A stretch of DNA of 64,000 nucleotides from Myrica gale (Eukaryota > Streptophyta > Magnoliopsida > Fagales > Myricaceae), in contig OZ005612.1 in the NCBI GenBank assembly GCA_963930655.1, forward strand, positions 14,451,001-14,515,000, read 5' to 3'. The notes under the pieces are model-generated. The model did not search any database. It saw nothing but the letters and a program-made list of their open reading frames with translations, and was not told the DNA's origin. Of this stretch, positions 46,830-59,034 are shown piece after piece (the stretch's first letter is position 1; every line of letters begins with the position of its first letter). Position numbers and translations under genes: made by a program.

Positions 46830-49800
46830 TATCCTTTCAATTTTTTTGTAAGTTAATGTATTTTTTAAATATTTTTCCTTTAATATTTTATGACTTTTTT
46901 TGGTAAAATAAAATGTTTATTTATTCAAGTTCACATATATTTGTTATTTAATATGGTGTAATGCAAGAATAAATTGTTCGGAACAAATTGTAGCAATCAT
47001 ACTAATGATTAAGGAATCAAAATAAGCAGTACTGATTCTTCAGCTACTTAAACTTGAATTTTCTAATCTTAATTTTGTTATTGTTGACTTTGATAATCAA
47101 TGTTTTGATAATTATAATAAATAGACTAAGTTTATAAAATTAATATATTTAAAGACAAAGGTACATTGATAAAAAAAAAAACAAAAACCCAAAGACACAA
47201 GTCTTGAAAAATTTCAAGAAACAAGGTGTTCAAAGCTTGAAGATCTCAAGATATAATTTGTAACCCTTTAGCTCACTTAATTGAAAGGCTTGAATACACG
47301 TTATGCCACACCTGACACCATACATGGTCACGCAGTAGACTTTTTCTCTTAGCAATAAAATAACTTAAAATGATAAAGAAATTTATTTTATTTATTCAAA
47401 ATTAAAAATCATTACAACTCACATGTTCAAAAACCTAAACTTAAACAAAATCTCTAACAATAAAAGTTTCTAGATTCTAATAAAAACTTTATTTTCATCT
47501 ATTTCGCCCGCGTGACATCTAAGTTTGATTCTCCACACTCTCCTCAAAGTTCTATGAAAACAAAAAATATTAACGAAATGAATTCGACAACGCAGTAAGC
47601 AAAGGATAAAATAAACAAATATAAATATAATTTTTTTTCATGGTCAGGAATTCAGAAATTTGTAAAAAAATCAATTTACCATTATTACAAAAAAAAATCT
47701 CTTTTGGCATTAACAATAAGCCACATTTACTCATGTGGTAGTGTCATGCTCCGTCCCTGTACATACCTCATAGGCTCACCGATAGAGATAGTATGCACAC
47801 AGACGGGGATTACAACACGAACTATTCCTACAAGCATCAACTGTTTGACCTTGAAAAGCTTTGCGTATGCTTTATTTGAAAATATTGTTGTAATATTAGT
47901 AATTAGGAAAATGCATTAAGTAGTACAAATAATGCGATTAAGGGAAAAGAAATAAAAAAAAATCTACTTGGGTTAAATGTTTTGGAAAAGGTTAGTAATT
48001 TAAAACTTTTAGTATAAATGGAAGTACAATAATGTAAAACTAAGAAGAAAGAACTAAGAGAAGAAAGAAACTCGAAACAGTATATACAACTTTTCATTTC
48101 TAATCACGGTTTTTCCGAAACACGTCCTTCATGAGGACTACAAAAAGTGCTAAGTACAAAAGTGAGAGATTTCCAAAGCTCGCCATGCCATTACAACCGT
48201 GTTTTAAACACTGAATATACATCGAAAGATAAAGAAAATAAAGGAAACTACATCTAAACTAGGGTTCATTAATCCTCCGCTTCAGTATCGCAGGTGAGAC
48301 ACGACTACCCTTTGCTAGCGGGGCCGGAGGAGTGGGGTCGAGACTAAGGAACTTTGGGGGTACATCGATCAAACCGAAATCCTCTAATCAAGGTAGTGGG
48401 GGTAATGAAGGTCCCTTGAGGTATCAGTGGGGCTCGTACTTCACCAGTATCTTGAAAGTATCTGAGACCCATGTTTGGATCTTCAAGATCAAAATGTAAG
48501 GATCACAATCTATAGTCTGCTCACTCTCGAAAAGCTTCATCTTCAATATCCATGGCTCCACTTAGAAACATGCAAAGCATAAAACGGGGTGAGTCGTACT
48601 AACTCAGTAAGATGGGGAAGAGAACATGACATACAACAGATAAGCAGGAACACAATAAATAAAGGTACAGTAAATAAAGAACCGAAAGAAATTAACAGTA
48701 TCTCAATGTATGTTTGATGCAATGCAAAAATTATGCATCATGTTTTCCGGTCATCTCTTTCTTTCTTTTTTCGGTCCAGTAGAGGTGTTCATACTACGCT
48801 TTGTTTAACCCCCAGAGTCAAGGTTGTGCGTCCCTCATCTCTCCTCTTGGACTGTCTCGTGCATCACACACGTCAGGACTCGGTTAGACAAGCCTCTTAC
48901 CATTGACTAGGGAAACCACCCACTATTTCCATTAGTGGTGGTCTGCACATTTTCCATCGTGAACGGTACTGTTACCCGATATCAAGATCACATTTGGGTA
49001 TAGGTTCTTTCTGATCTTTACTCATGAGATGATTATGTAATATAATACGTTACAAGCATATGCAACTCACAAACTTACATAAGCTTCAAATAAAATGAGA
49101 TGCAAATATACTTTCGTAACTTTGCAAAAACGGTTCATTCCAAGGATATGGTTAAAATCTTATCATGCAAATTCGTACTTTATTAATACATTATTCGCTA
49201 TGTTCTAATTGATGGGGTTTAGAGTCTATATTGGTTGCCTAGTTATCCTTCCTTTATTTATTTCTTTAATTAATGCCTAATTAATTTATTTTCTTATATC
49301 TATTTTTTATTTATTTATCTTTTCACCTCATTAATGCCACCGGGCTTAATGGGCTTCATATTATGCAAATCTGAATTTTTAACTAAGCCTCTTTTCTTTT
49401 CTTGCTAAAATTTACTAACGGGTTGGGTTTTAGTGCTTCTTAGGCCTTGTGTTATGGGCCTCATTTAAAATGTTTTTGGACTCAAAATTTAACCCTAACC
49501 TGATTAAGCTAAGCCCAACACTGAGATTTTAAGTTTAGACGTTTTTAACCCTGATTTTCCCAGAATGTTGAAACTGCCCCTAGGAGCTTCCAAGGGCATT
49601 TCAAACCTTTCCTCTTATCCTTTTTCTCTGAAAGTTTTAGGGCAAGTCCTACAGATCCTAAAATTCATTTCTGGAAATTTCATGTGATGATACAACCTAA
49701 GTTTACCTGAAATGTTCCACAGTGTATTCGGGTGTTCTATAGCTTATGGAAAATTTGCATACACGTGTTCTTTTTGTTTTTATCATCATCTTTATGTACA

Positions 49801-52076
49801 CCAATATGCTAATTAAACATCAGTAGCACCAAAATGCATCCAGAGATGATATTCAACAATAAATCACAATTCAAATGTCTTTGTTTCTTATTTTTCCTTT
49901 CCAAGACCATGAACACCCATGCATGTGGCTAATTGCCACTCCTTTATCATTTTAAGCGATTGGAACTCAAGAGAGTTCCCCATAGGGCACTGCTGTGACC
50001 CTTTCTGTCCCACACTCCATTATTCTTTTCATTTCTCAGTTTACCAAGTTCACAAGTGCACCACTTTAGGAAATCAACCAAACTACTCTTGCATGCATTT
50101 TGGCTCTCTTCTATAGCCAACCCGTGGCCTCCTTGGCCCTCTTTTGAGCCATTTCAGCTACTGACCATGGCCTACTAACATAAAATCCACTCTTTGCACA
50201 ACCAAGTTACATGCAAGGGCCATTTACACATTTCCTCATACATATTAACCTTATGGCATAGATATGCAATATCCTTACTTATCTTCTACATGCAACCACA
50301 AAGAATGGAAGATCTCATCAAAACACAAGGTAGTGACGTTTGGATACAAAAAAAACTACAAGGCAGCAAGTAATTTTTCATACAAACATGGCCATCTCAC
50401 ATTTGTTTTCCCACACAAACCTACATGCAACTACACCCTTACCTTGATAGTTTCGGGTGGTCTCTAAATGCTTCTTGAAATTTCCTAAAGCAAGATCTTA
50501 GAGTTAGAAAGATATACAAAGATAAATGAGGGAAAAAGCGGCTCATGGGAGAGGTCTTGCTCCCATGGCCGAATACTACCAAGGGCCTTACCACTTCACT
50601 ATTTTCTTTTTCTTCCTTTCTCTTCTCTTCTTCTCCTTATCCTTCATTTCTTCTTCTTCTCCTTATTTTCTTCTTCTCTCACGGCCACTTCTTGCTCTTC
50701 ATGTCCCACTCTCCCTTTCTCTCTATTTCACTCTCTTGAAATAGCTCGTCACTTCCAAGGAAAAGAGCTCCCCACGGTTTGCTTTGGCTTTAAATAGCCT
50801 ACGTTAACTATAGTTAGTCATTAGGATAACATCTAACCTAGCACCTAATCTAGCTCTAGGTACTCGTTTCATCTAAACTTAACTACAAGCAGCAAGTTTC
50901 TTAAATGGCTAATATGAGCGGCAAAGGGAAGAAAATGCCAAGTGGCACAAAGTCTCTTTTCTAGGTAATGATTAAAGCTCACCAAATCTCTCACAATCTT
51001 CGTAACTTACACTTGCCGATTGGTCTACGAGCTTCTAACGTGAACATGCATGCTAATAAGACAAAAAAGTAATACAAAGACCAATGAGAGCTTAATGGGC
51101 AACCGTACATATAGGGGAAATGAAAATAGGACGGATTATTTGAATAATGCATATACTAATTAATCAAATTAAGTTAGGTAAGAAGTAATGTAGAAATTAA
51201 TTTAAGGTAAGAGAAGGGTATATATAATGAGAAAATTTAATCAAGGAAAGTACTTGAACTAATGATGGAAAAAATAATTTGTTTATGTGGCATTAATACT
51301 AAATTTCGGATATATGTTAGAAAATAAGCAAGGTGAAATTTAAATACAATGAAATGTACTCTATAGGTAATTACAACATAATGAGCTTATCATATATGTC
51401 CAATTAAAAAGCAAGTTAGAAATAAGTAATTTAATAATGACACTAGATTTCTCACCAATTGATCAAATTAACGCAAGTGAAATGTAATAATATAAGATAC
51501 AAGAAATGAAATGTTCATTAAAGTGTTCGAATTGTCAAGATCCATAACTAAATGCAAATGCCTAACTAGATAATAGGATAAATAAAATATTTAGCAAGAA
51601 TATTGATGTTCTTAAAACATATAAATTTTCCAAGGTAAGAATTCTGACTCGAAAATTCCAAAGTATTGTCATTAACCAACATAAATACTTTAAGTCTTTG
51701 AAAAAAGGAGCATCACAGGTAGGGTAGTGTAATGACTTAATCAGCAGCCAACCGAATCAAGTCAACAAAAAATAGAGTTTCCCTACTAAGACTTGGCTAT
51801 GAACGCCAAGTGTGCACTAAGAAAAACTCACACCAAATAACAACATCATAAAATAGGTGCATTTAAAAATAGTAAGTTAGTACCAACACAGCAGCAGTAG
51901 CAATAACTGTAACAAAATATCGTCAAAGATTTAAAGTCATGTAATAATTAGTACGGAACTCAATCACTAACTCAAAAATTAAATCCACCATAAAACAATA
52001 TTATTAAGAAATTTTAACAACTAGAGAATTTCATAAGAGTATAAATCAATGAATTAAACAAGATTTCAGTATGCCT
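46830..52076. other. Long gene-free stretch, possibly a non-autonomous LTR-type derivative
   Basis: No frame in these 5.2 kb matches a known family. Some words (gtcatgctccgtccctg near 47743, aaaacggggtgagtcgtact near 48582, aggtagggtagtgtaatgac near 51718) resemble noncoding LTR-retrotransposon derivatives that are common in plant genomes, from memory. I could not find a long direct repeat pair by eye, so no element is called. CT-rich low-complexity DNA lies at 50605-50735. Confidence 0.35.
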
Positions 52077-52085
52077 TTAAAATTT

Positions 52086-52287
52086 GGGATAAATGCAAAA
52101 TTGGTCCCTGTGATATGACAAGCATCGATTTAGTCCCTGTGATTTCAGAAAGTGATAAAATCAGTCCCTGATGGAGAACCAATAACAAACGAAAATAGAA
52201 TCACATGGATTAAATCGATGCTTTTCATATCAGAGGGACTAAAACGATTTTTGCGTATAGTTCAGGGACTGATTTTGCATTTATCCC
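52086..52287. mobile_element. Mutator-like foldback MITE with perfect 9-bp duplication
   Basis: The 202-bp element starts gggataaatgcaaaattggt and ends ctgattttgcatttatccc. The arms also share ggtccctg, agcatcgattta and agtccct. It is flanked by the perfect 9-bp repeat ttaaaattt (52077-52085 and 52288-52296). It is noncoding. Confidence 0.92.
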
Positions 52288-52296
52288 TTAAAATTT

Positions 52297-53205
52297 TGTA
52301 CTTACGTCCAAAATAAGCGTTAAAATAAAATAACTTTGCAATAACATAGTAACAGTTATGAAATAATCATATTCCACGGGATTAAAAATTCTATTTTCAT
52401 TATTCATCTTTTGTCGAGAAAAAAGTATAATTGCTCCTCTTACATTACTTTGCTAGGAAAAATCAAATTTCCACACTTCCCCAGACACACACATGCTGCA
52501 TGGGAAAATCGGACCAAAGAGAAAGATAGGAACCCTAACAATAGATGAAACGATCTTTAAAGAGGAGGAGTGGAAGAGATTTTTAAGGTGTGCTCAACCT
52601 TTGAGCGGAGGTTCCCTCTTATAGGCGCTAGGGCCTTAATTGAAAAGTGAACAATTAGTGCAAAACGCACTAAATCAAAATATCTTTCGACGCCCTTTCA
52701 CAAACCTTCGTGAAATTGCATTAATCGCATGAAAATCACCAAGAAACTTTGAGAACTACACTTTGGAGGTGAAAGACCACAAAAAATCGATGAGAGGGAC
52801 CTGAAATGAGGGAGAAAATGAAGAAAGAGAGAGGGAATTTATGAGACAGAAAGCTGGAACGTCAGAGATGGTGGTTTTAGGGTTTGGGGAAGAAGGTTAT
52901 TATTAACGTATTAAAAATCAATATCATCTAGTCTTTGTCTTTCGGGTAGACTGTTGGCATTGTGTGTGACGTCATCTACATATTGTTGATGATGTTTGGC
53001 CCCAACACTGGTGAATGTACTTGGAGACCTGGGCGAAATGCTATTAAATTTTTTCGAGGTATGGATGAACACAAGCTGAACTGACGTTTTAACTATGAAC
53101 TCGCAATCTTGAATGGGATACGACCTATAAGCTGTACACAAAGTCAAGTTCTAATGAAGTGGTGGTTATGGGTTTTTAATATCCATTATTTTTAGATTGG
53201 TGGCA
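52297..53205. other. Gene-free stretch before the CACTA relic
   Basis: AT- and purine-rich sequence without a recognisable frame or repeat. The minus-strand frame at 52911-53147 has no family I know. Confidence 0.4.
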
Positions 53206-53785
53206 ATGGATAAGAATTGGGTTCATGAGAAAGATCGGTTTGGTGATAAGTATTCCGAGGGGATCCTTAGCTTTGTTGCTACGGTTGCCTGTTGTGTAGA
53301 CTCTCACGGTCATATCAGATGTTCGTATCAGAAGTGCATAAATGTAGTGTTTTAAGATTTGGTAAAGATGGAAGATCATTTATACAATAATGGATTTGAT
53401 GCGGGTTCTAATGTATGGGTGTATCACAGGGAGGATATTCAACTTTCTACAAGTCTGAGTCAAGAGTCCGGAGCGAGCTACCACCTGATGATGGTGATTT
53501 AGAGAGAGATAACTCTAAAGGGATGGAAGAAATGCTCACCGACATCAGTCCAAGAATAAAAGGTGTGGCAAGAGTATTTACAAAAAACCCTGAGAATAGG
53601 GAAACCCTCACTTTGGGACTCGGAGCTTCGACACCTTTTCAAAAGTTATAGGAAGAGGCAAAGCGTGTTGTATACTAGATGTACCAAGTTTTGTAAGTTG
53701 TCATTTACGGTCCGACTTTTGCATGTGAAGTTTGAGAATAAACTGAATAACATACTGTTCTATTGGATCAAAAATCTACTTCAGT
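53206..53785 (+). pseudogene. CACTA (En/Spm) tnp2-type transposase N-terminal relic
   Basis: The start MDKNWVHEKDRFGDKYSEG, then DSHGHIRCSYQKCIN, a stop, and NNGFDAGSNVWVYHRED is the 'transposase-associated' domain at the head of plant CACTA transposases (usual form MDKSWM...R....Y..G...F...A.......G.I.CPC..C.N......H....GF...Y..W..HGE). Further on, MEEMLTDIS, and in another frame LYTRCTKFCKLSFTVRLLHV followed by KFENKLNN, match the next tnp2 segment ('LYPGC..FS.LSF...L.H.K..N.W'). Stops and a frame shift near 53650 kill it. No catalytic region or CACTA ends were found. Confidence 0.8.
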
Positions 53786-54171
53786 GACATCCCTTGCTTT
53801 TAGAGCTATTAAGTGAGCATCCACTTTTGTAGTTTTCTCCACTAGAAGACTGTGGACTTGGAGCCAGATTGGAGTGAGCATCATACTCACCTCATTGATT
53901 ATATCACTAGTATTTAGTGGTTGGAGGATAAGCATATGCCCTTGATACTTCATGGACCCTGGTCTAGGAGGTTTTTGCAGCTGGATAGTGATGACATGGA
54001 GAAGACAAAACGTAAATCATCCATCTCTTCAATCTCCGGGTTTGGAATAAAATGTCAAAACTGAAAAATAGCCGCCCGAGTGCCTATTTTATTCAAAGGC
54101 TTGAATAAAATGATACAGCCAAGGAGAGTAAGGATTGGGGGTTGGGGGTTGTCACTTTCAAAGGCAGGATT
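53786..54171. other. Spacer between CACTA relic and copia element
   Basis: No recognisable coding motif; it may be further decayed CACTA sequence. Confidence 0.35.
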
Positions 54172-54254
54172 TGTCAAAATGTAATTTCAATATATTTCAA
54201 CGTAGCTTTACAAAACTGGTTTAGTAAACATATAAATAATAAAATACAATCCTT

Positions 54255-57200
54255 GTCTAGTGAGTTGTAAAAATCCTTGTTGCACACAACTTTGGTAAAT
54301 ATATCTGCTAATTGATCCTCTGACTTGACGAATGGCAACTGAATTATCTCGGCTTCTAGATTGTATTTGATAAAGTGTTGATCCACCTTCCACATGTTTG
54401 GTGCGATCGTGTTGTACGAGATTGTGGGAGATATCAATGTCTAATTTATTGTCGCAAAAAATGCTCATTTCCGATTTTGGAGCAAATCCAATATCAGTTA
54501 ATAACCATTTTAGCCATGACAGCTCACACAGCCATTTGGTCATTCCCTGAAATTCAGCTTCAACACTTGATAGGGCTACAACTTTCTATTTTTTACTTCG
54601 CTATGTCACGAGATTATTTCTAGAAAATACAAGCCCTTACCCTGGAGAACATTTCAAATATCTGAGGATACGAGTCACAACATCCATGTGCTCCTCACTT
54701 GGACAATGCATGAAATGACTCACTACACTAATTGCATATTTCAACATCAGGCCAAGTATGAGAGAGATAAATGAGTTTGCCAACTATGCGTTGGTATCTC
54801 TCTTTATCGGTTGGCTTCTGATTTTCATATATCCACAGCTTATGATTTTGAATAATTGGGGTATCCATATTCTTACATTCTAATAAACTCACTTCTGCTA
54901 ATAAATTCAAAATATATTTTGATTGGGACAAAAATATACCTTGACTTGATCTTGTAACTTCTACACCTAAAAAATATTTTAGTCCACCCAGATTTTTCAT
55001 CTCAAATTTCGTTGTCAACTGTCCTTGTAGTCTTGATATTTCATCAAGATCGTCTCCATGATGATTATATCATCCACATAGACAATGAAGGTCGTCACCT
55101 TGCCATTTTGTCTTTTTAGGAATAGAGATCTGAGTTGCTCTCATGAAAATCATATTTTTTCATTGCAAGACTATATGTTTGAGGGTGAAAATTTTGAGTA
55201 TTGGGGTTTGGGAAATATTATAAAGTAAAGATATGTTATGGGAGTTGGTGAAAAAGTGAAAAGAGAGAAAAATTTTTATAAATAATATAATAATAATAAA
55301 TTATATGGTGAATTTTTAATTATTAAACCTAAATTTTTGGGCCCAACTTATTGGGGCTCAAACATACCCTAAATCTCTCAAACCATGCCCTTGACGATTG
55401 CTTCAATCTATACAAGCGCGTTGTAACTTACAAACCACCTTAGTTCCATCAGTCACCGAATATCAATGTACACTTCCTCTTCAAGATCGTCATGAAGGAA
55501 TGCCTTCTTCACATCAAATTGGTGTAGTGGTCAATCCAAATTTGCTACAAGGGACAACAATACCTGAACATTATTTAATTTTGTCACAGGTAAAAAAGTT
55601 TCGTGATAATCGACTCCATATGTTTGAGTGTAGCCTTTTGCCACGAGTTTTGTCATGTATCGTTCGATTGAACCATCCCCCTTGTGATTGATAGAAAAAA
55701 CCCACTTACATCCCACGGTTTTTTCCATTCGGCAACGACATTAAATTCCAAGGTTTATTCTGCAGCAATATACTCATCTGTTCTTGGATTGCTTGAATCC
55801 AATTCGGATCTCCTAAAGCATCTTCAATTTTTGTGGGGATATGGCAAGTGGAAAGCTCACGTACAAAAGTCTTGATAGGTTCTGTTAGTTATTTTGTGGC
55901 CACATAATTGGCAATAGGGTACCATGATCTTCTGTCCTTAAAATTAAGAGAGTAATGGCTAGGTGGTTTTCCCCGATTCTGCTTATAAGGTAGCACATAT
56001 CTAGGAGCAGAAGATTCCATAATATTTGAATTTAATTGGCTTACCTCAAGATCATTCTCAGGAGAAGATGTAGCTGGTACTATAAAGGGAGGCTTCACTT
56101 GCAGCAAGCATGAGATCCCCATCTTGCGCCTCCTATGCCACCAAATCAAGACAAAAATCAGCAAAAAAAATCAACATTCTTAGAAAACTCAGCCTCATGT
56201 TGTGTGATCAAATCTTCCTACCCTGGCCAATTTAATGCTAACCAATTCGGCTTTTCTTGATTCGTCTCCCCCTAAAGTGCGGAATTGGGAGAAAAAATCA
56301 TCTCTAACTCCATAAATGTGACGTTCATGGTAACGTGTGTCCGCTTAGATTTAGGATCAAAGCAACGATATCCTTTTTGTTGAAAAGCATATCCTAAAAA
56401 CAAGCATTTGAGAGCACACACATCAAGCTTCGTGCGTTGGAGGCAACATCAACATAGATTGCAAGGAGACATGAGATGAGAGAGCTTGTAACGGAGTGAT
56501 AAATCCCGAGACTTTCGACGGCATGCGATTTAAGAGATGAATAGCGGTAGTAATTGCGTCAGCCCAAAAACGATTCGAAGCATGGGCACCAAGGAGTAGG
56601 GCTCTAGCGGTTTCAAGTAGATGTTTATTTTTCCGTTAGCAATGTCATTTTGCTGAGGAGTATTTGGGCAAGACGTCTCATGAAGAATACCATGGAGGCG
56701 GCAATAGTCACGAAATTGGTAGTTAATAAATTCACCACCATTATCAAAACTTAAAATTTGAATTTTGGCCGAAAACTAAGTTTGCACCACAACATGAAAA
56801 TATCGAAATACTTCCAAAACCTCATCTTTATGCTTCAATAAATATAACCATGTCATTCACATACAATCATCAAGAAAGAGCACAAATCACTGAAAACCCA
56901 ACACAGTAGTTACCGGGGAAGGTCCCCATACATCCAAGTGAATCAAAGCAAAATGGATATCCTATTTGCTAGAAATCAAAGGATATGCAACACGATGACT
57001 CTTTGCCAAAATACATGTTTCACATTTAAAATCAAAATTCTTCACGGAGGAAAATAATGAAGGAAATAAATGTTTCATATTTCCGGTTGTCACGGTGAGT
57101 GAACTTCAAGCCGTCGGTGGAGAAACTTGGTTGTGACTTCTAGATAGTCGAGGACTGATTAAAGGGACCAAGTCTCAGGCGCTTGGTGGCAAGAACTGCA

Positions 57201-57882
57201 CCAAAAGCATGATCTGTATTGCCTGTAATCATGACAGCTTGTGGAATAGCTTCACAACAGACATGTGCGTAAGCTTGTTCTATAGTGGGAAAAGGACGAA
57301 GCTGCAATACATCTCCTTTTATTTTGTCAAGTTTGTCATCAAGTCCGTCTAGAAACACATAGACCCGATCTTCTTGAACAATATTATTATAATGATGAAT
57401 GTCAACCGCACATTCCATAGGATTAGAACGTCGAAAATCTATTTTGTGCCATAACCCTTGGAGATCGGTATAAAATTTCTCAAGAGATCCTCTAGCTTTT
57501 TTAAGCTGGGAACACGATGCCTAAGGTCGTAAACTTGATATGTATCACTACCATCGAAGTAAATGGTAGCAATAGAATCACAAACAAGCTTTGCAGTAGG
57601 AAAGCGAATAAAATTACCAATAAGAGAAGACTCCATGGAGTTGATCAGCCAACCCTTGACAATGGCATTGTCCATGCGCCATTTGCGAAAGGTTGGATCG
57701 GTTGAAAGGGGTTGCAAAATATCACCATTAACATAGCCCAACTTGTCTTTGCCTGAAATACACATCTCGACAACTTGGGACCATAGGGCATAGTTGGAGC
57801 CATCCAACTTAATGTCGATTGGAGCTGCAACAGGTTTGAAGTTCAAGGTTGGTGTCTGGACCTTGTTTAAGGCTTCAGTCAT
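54255..57882 (-). pseudogene. Ty1/copia gag-pol polyprotein, broken (minus strand)
   Basis: Gag starts at 57882 with MTEALNKVQTPTLNFKPVAA, IDIKLDGSNYALWSQVVEMC and VYDLRHRVPSLKK, and continues with YVFLDGLDDKLDKIKGDVLQ. The integrase part (about 56.2-57.1 kb) is badly decayed. Reverse transcriptase shows GCKWVFSINHKGDGSIERY, LVAKGYTQTYGVDYHETF, then after the MITE LAMKKYDFHESNSD, FIVYVDDIII and KFEMKNLGGLKYFLGVEV. RNase H shows WLKWLLTDIG, IFCDNK and VKSEDQLADIFTK. Multiple stops and frame shifts mean no product. The last codons (NKDFYNSLDK) run straight into LTR sequence near 54255, so the polypurine tract is gone. Confidence 0.92.
55172..55377. mobile_element. MITE-like repeat, copy B, inserted in copia reverse transcriptase
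   Basis: This stretch matches 940-1131 over nearly its whole length. Its ends are inverted (tatgtttgaggg / gctcaaacataccc). It splits the copia reading frame exactly between WFERF and LAMKKY on the minus strand; removing it leaves gattt followed by agtcttgca, so only about 2-3 bp (TA or TTA-like) were duplicated. A short TA-type duplication suggests PIF/Harbinger or Mariner-type mobilisation. Confidence 0.8.
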
Positions 57883-58037
57883 TTTGGTGGTGAATTCAGT
57901 GAAGATGGATTCAGTCTAAGATGTACCAGATCTTTCTTTTGCATCTGAGTCCAACATTGTTGGTAAGGAGGGAAGGAAAAAAACTTCGGGTTTAATGTGG
58001 GTGCAGGACCAAGGCAGAGAACCTAGCTCTGATACCA

Positions 58038-58244
58038 TGTCAAAAATTAATTTCAATATATTTCAACGTAGCTTTACAAAACTGGTTTGGTAAACATATA
58101 AAGAAGAAAATACAATCATTGTCTACACTGTACAAATTTACTCCTATGATTGTGTACAATAATAAAGGAAAGAATATCTTTCCTACAATCACAGGTCTCC
58201 TATAATTCGTCCAATATTCTCTCATATGACAACTCACGCCAACA
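58038..58244 (-). repeat. 5' LTR of the minus-strand copia element
   Basis: This 207-bp LTR runs from TGTTGG to TTGACA (minus strand) and abuts the primer-binding site. Its last part is matched by 54172-54259 with about nine differences over 88 bp, so the element is not recent. Confidence 0.88.
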
Positions 58245-58573
58245 AGATTTTCCTCCAAATGGTCCCGACCCAGAGCTTCGGTGCGGTGGACCAGGGCGGA
58301 TAACTCATTATAAATGGTATATGAAAAAACCATGCTGATGGAGGGGATCCAAGAAATTGGGAGGGAAGGGAGAAAGGAAAGAGAGCGGAAACTAGGTGAA
58401 GGTTAAGATGAATGAGGAGAAGGGAGAATTGGGTAAGGCTAAGAAAGTAGAAGCAAGGAATATAAGAGAAAGGGACTGGTGGTAAACTGGCAGAATTTCA
58501 CAAGAAGGTTGGAATATGATGAGGTAGAGTAGTTGGAATAGGTTGGACCCACCTGCTCCCCGGCTCCCAACCA

Positions 58574-58620
58574 CCGGATGTCCGGATGGACAGCATCCAG
58601 CCGTCCATCCAGACATCCGG
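58574..58620. repeat. GC-rich inverted repeat (hairpin)
   Basis: Arms of 18 bp, ccggatgtccggatggac and gtccatccagacatccgg, pair with a single mismatch around an 11-bp loop. It lies in a GC-rich noncoding patch (58.4-58.85 kb). Role unknown. Confidence 0.85.
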
Positions 58621-59034
58621 AGGGGATTGCCTTCTCTCGGGTAGAGTAAGGACGGGGAGGAGAGAGGTGGAAAAGGGAGAACGTAGAGTGTATCGACCGA
58701 GGGACGAGGGTGGCATTTGATTGGGTAGGAAAAGGACGAAGGAGGAGTAGGGAGGGGTAAGGTATCTGACTGACACTTGGGGCCCACTAGAGGTGGGGTG
58801 AGGCAACGAGGAGCATGCAGCTCCAGTGTTCTACAAGAGAGCATTTTCGGCATCAAGCTGCAGATTGTAATTGGACGCTTCTGAGATCTGTGTATTTCGA
58901 ATGTGCCTGATGTTGTATTTTTATGCCCTGTAGGTTCGGGACAATATAACTTTGCAAGCTATGGAACAATCTCAGGAAGCGGAACAACACACTTTGACAC
59001 CTATGGAACAATCTCAGAAAGTTATGGATTAATA

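Larger units (their letters stand above)
54172..58244 (-). mobile_element. Ty1/copia retrotransposon on the minus strand
   Basis: Read on the minus strand, the 5' LTR (58244-58038) starts tgttggcgtgagttgtcata and ends tttttgaca. It is directly followed by tggtatcagagc (58037-58026), a classic initiator-Met tRNA primer-binding site. The 3' end keeps only the last 88 bp of the LTR (54259-54172). Flanks are ggatt (54167-54171) and agatt (58245-58249), 4 of 5 identical, as for a copia target duplication. Gag and pol pieces are in the right order between. A MITE (55172-55377) is inserted in the reverse transcriptase. Confidence 0.88.

Noticed and set aside
58392-58856. Pro/Ser-rich minus-strand frame of 154 residues
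   Set aside because: It lies in a GC-rich low-complexity patch with overlapping alternative frames and no motif or splice context.
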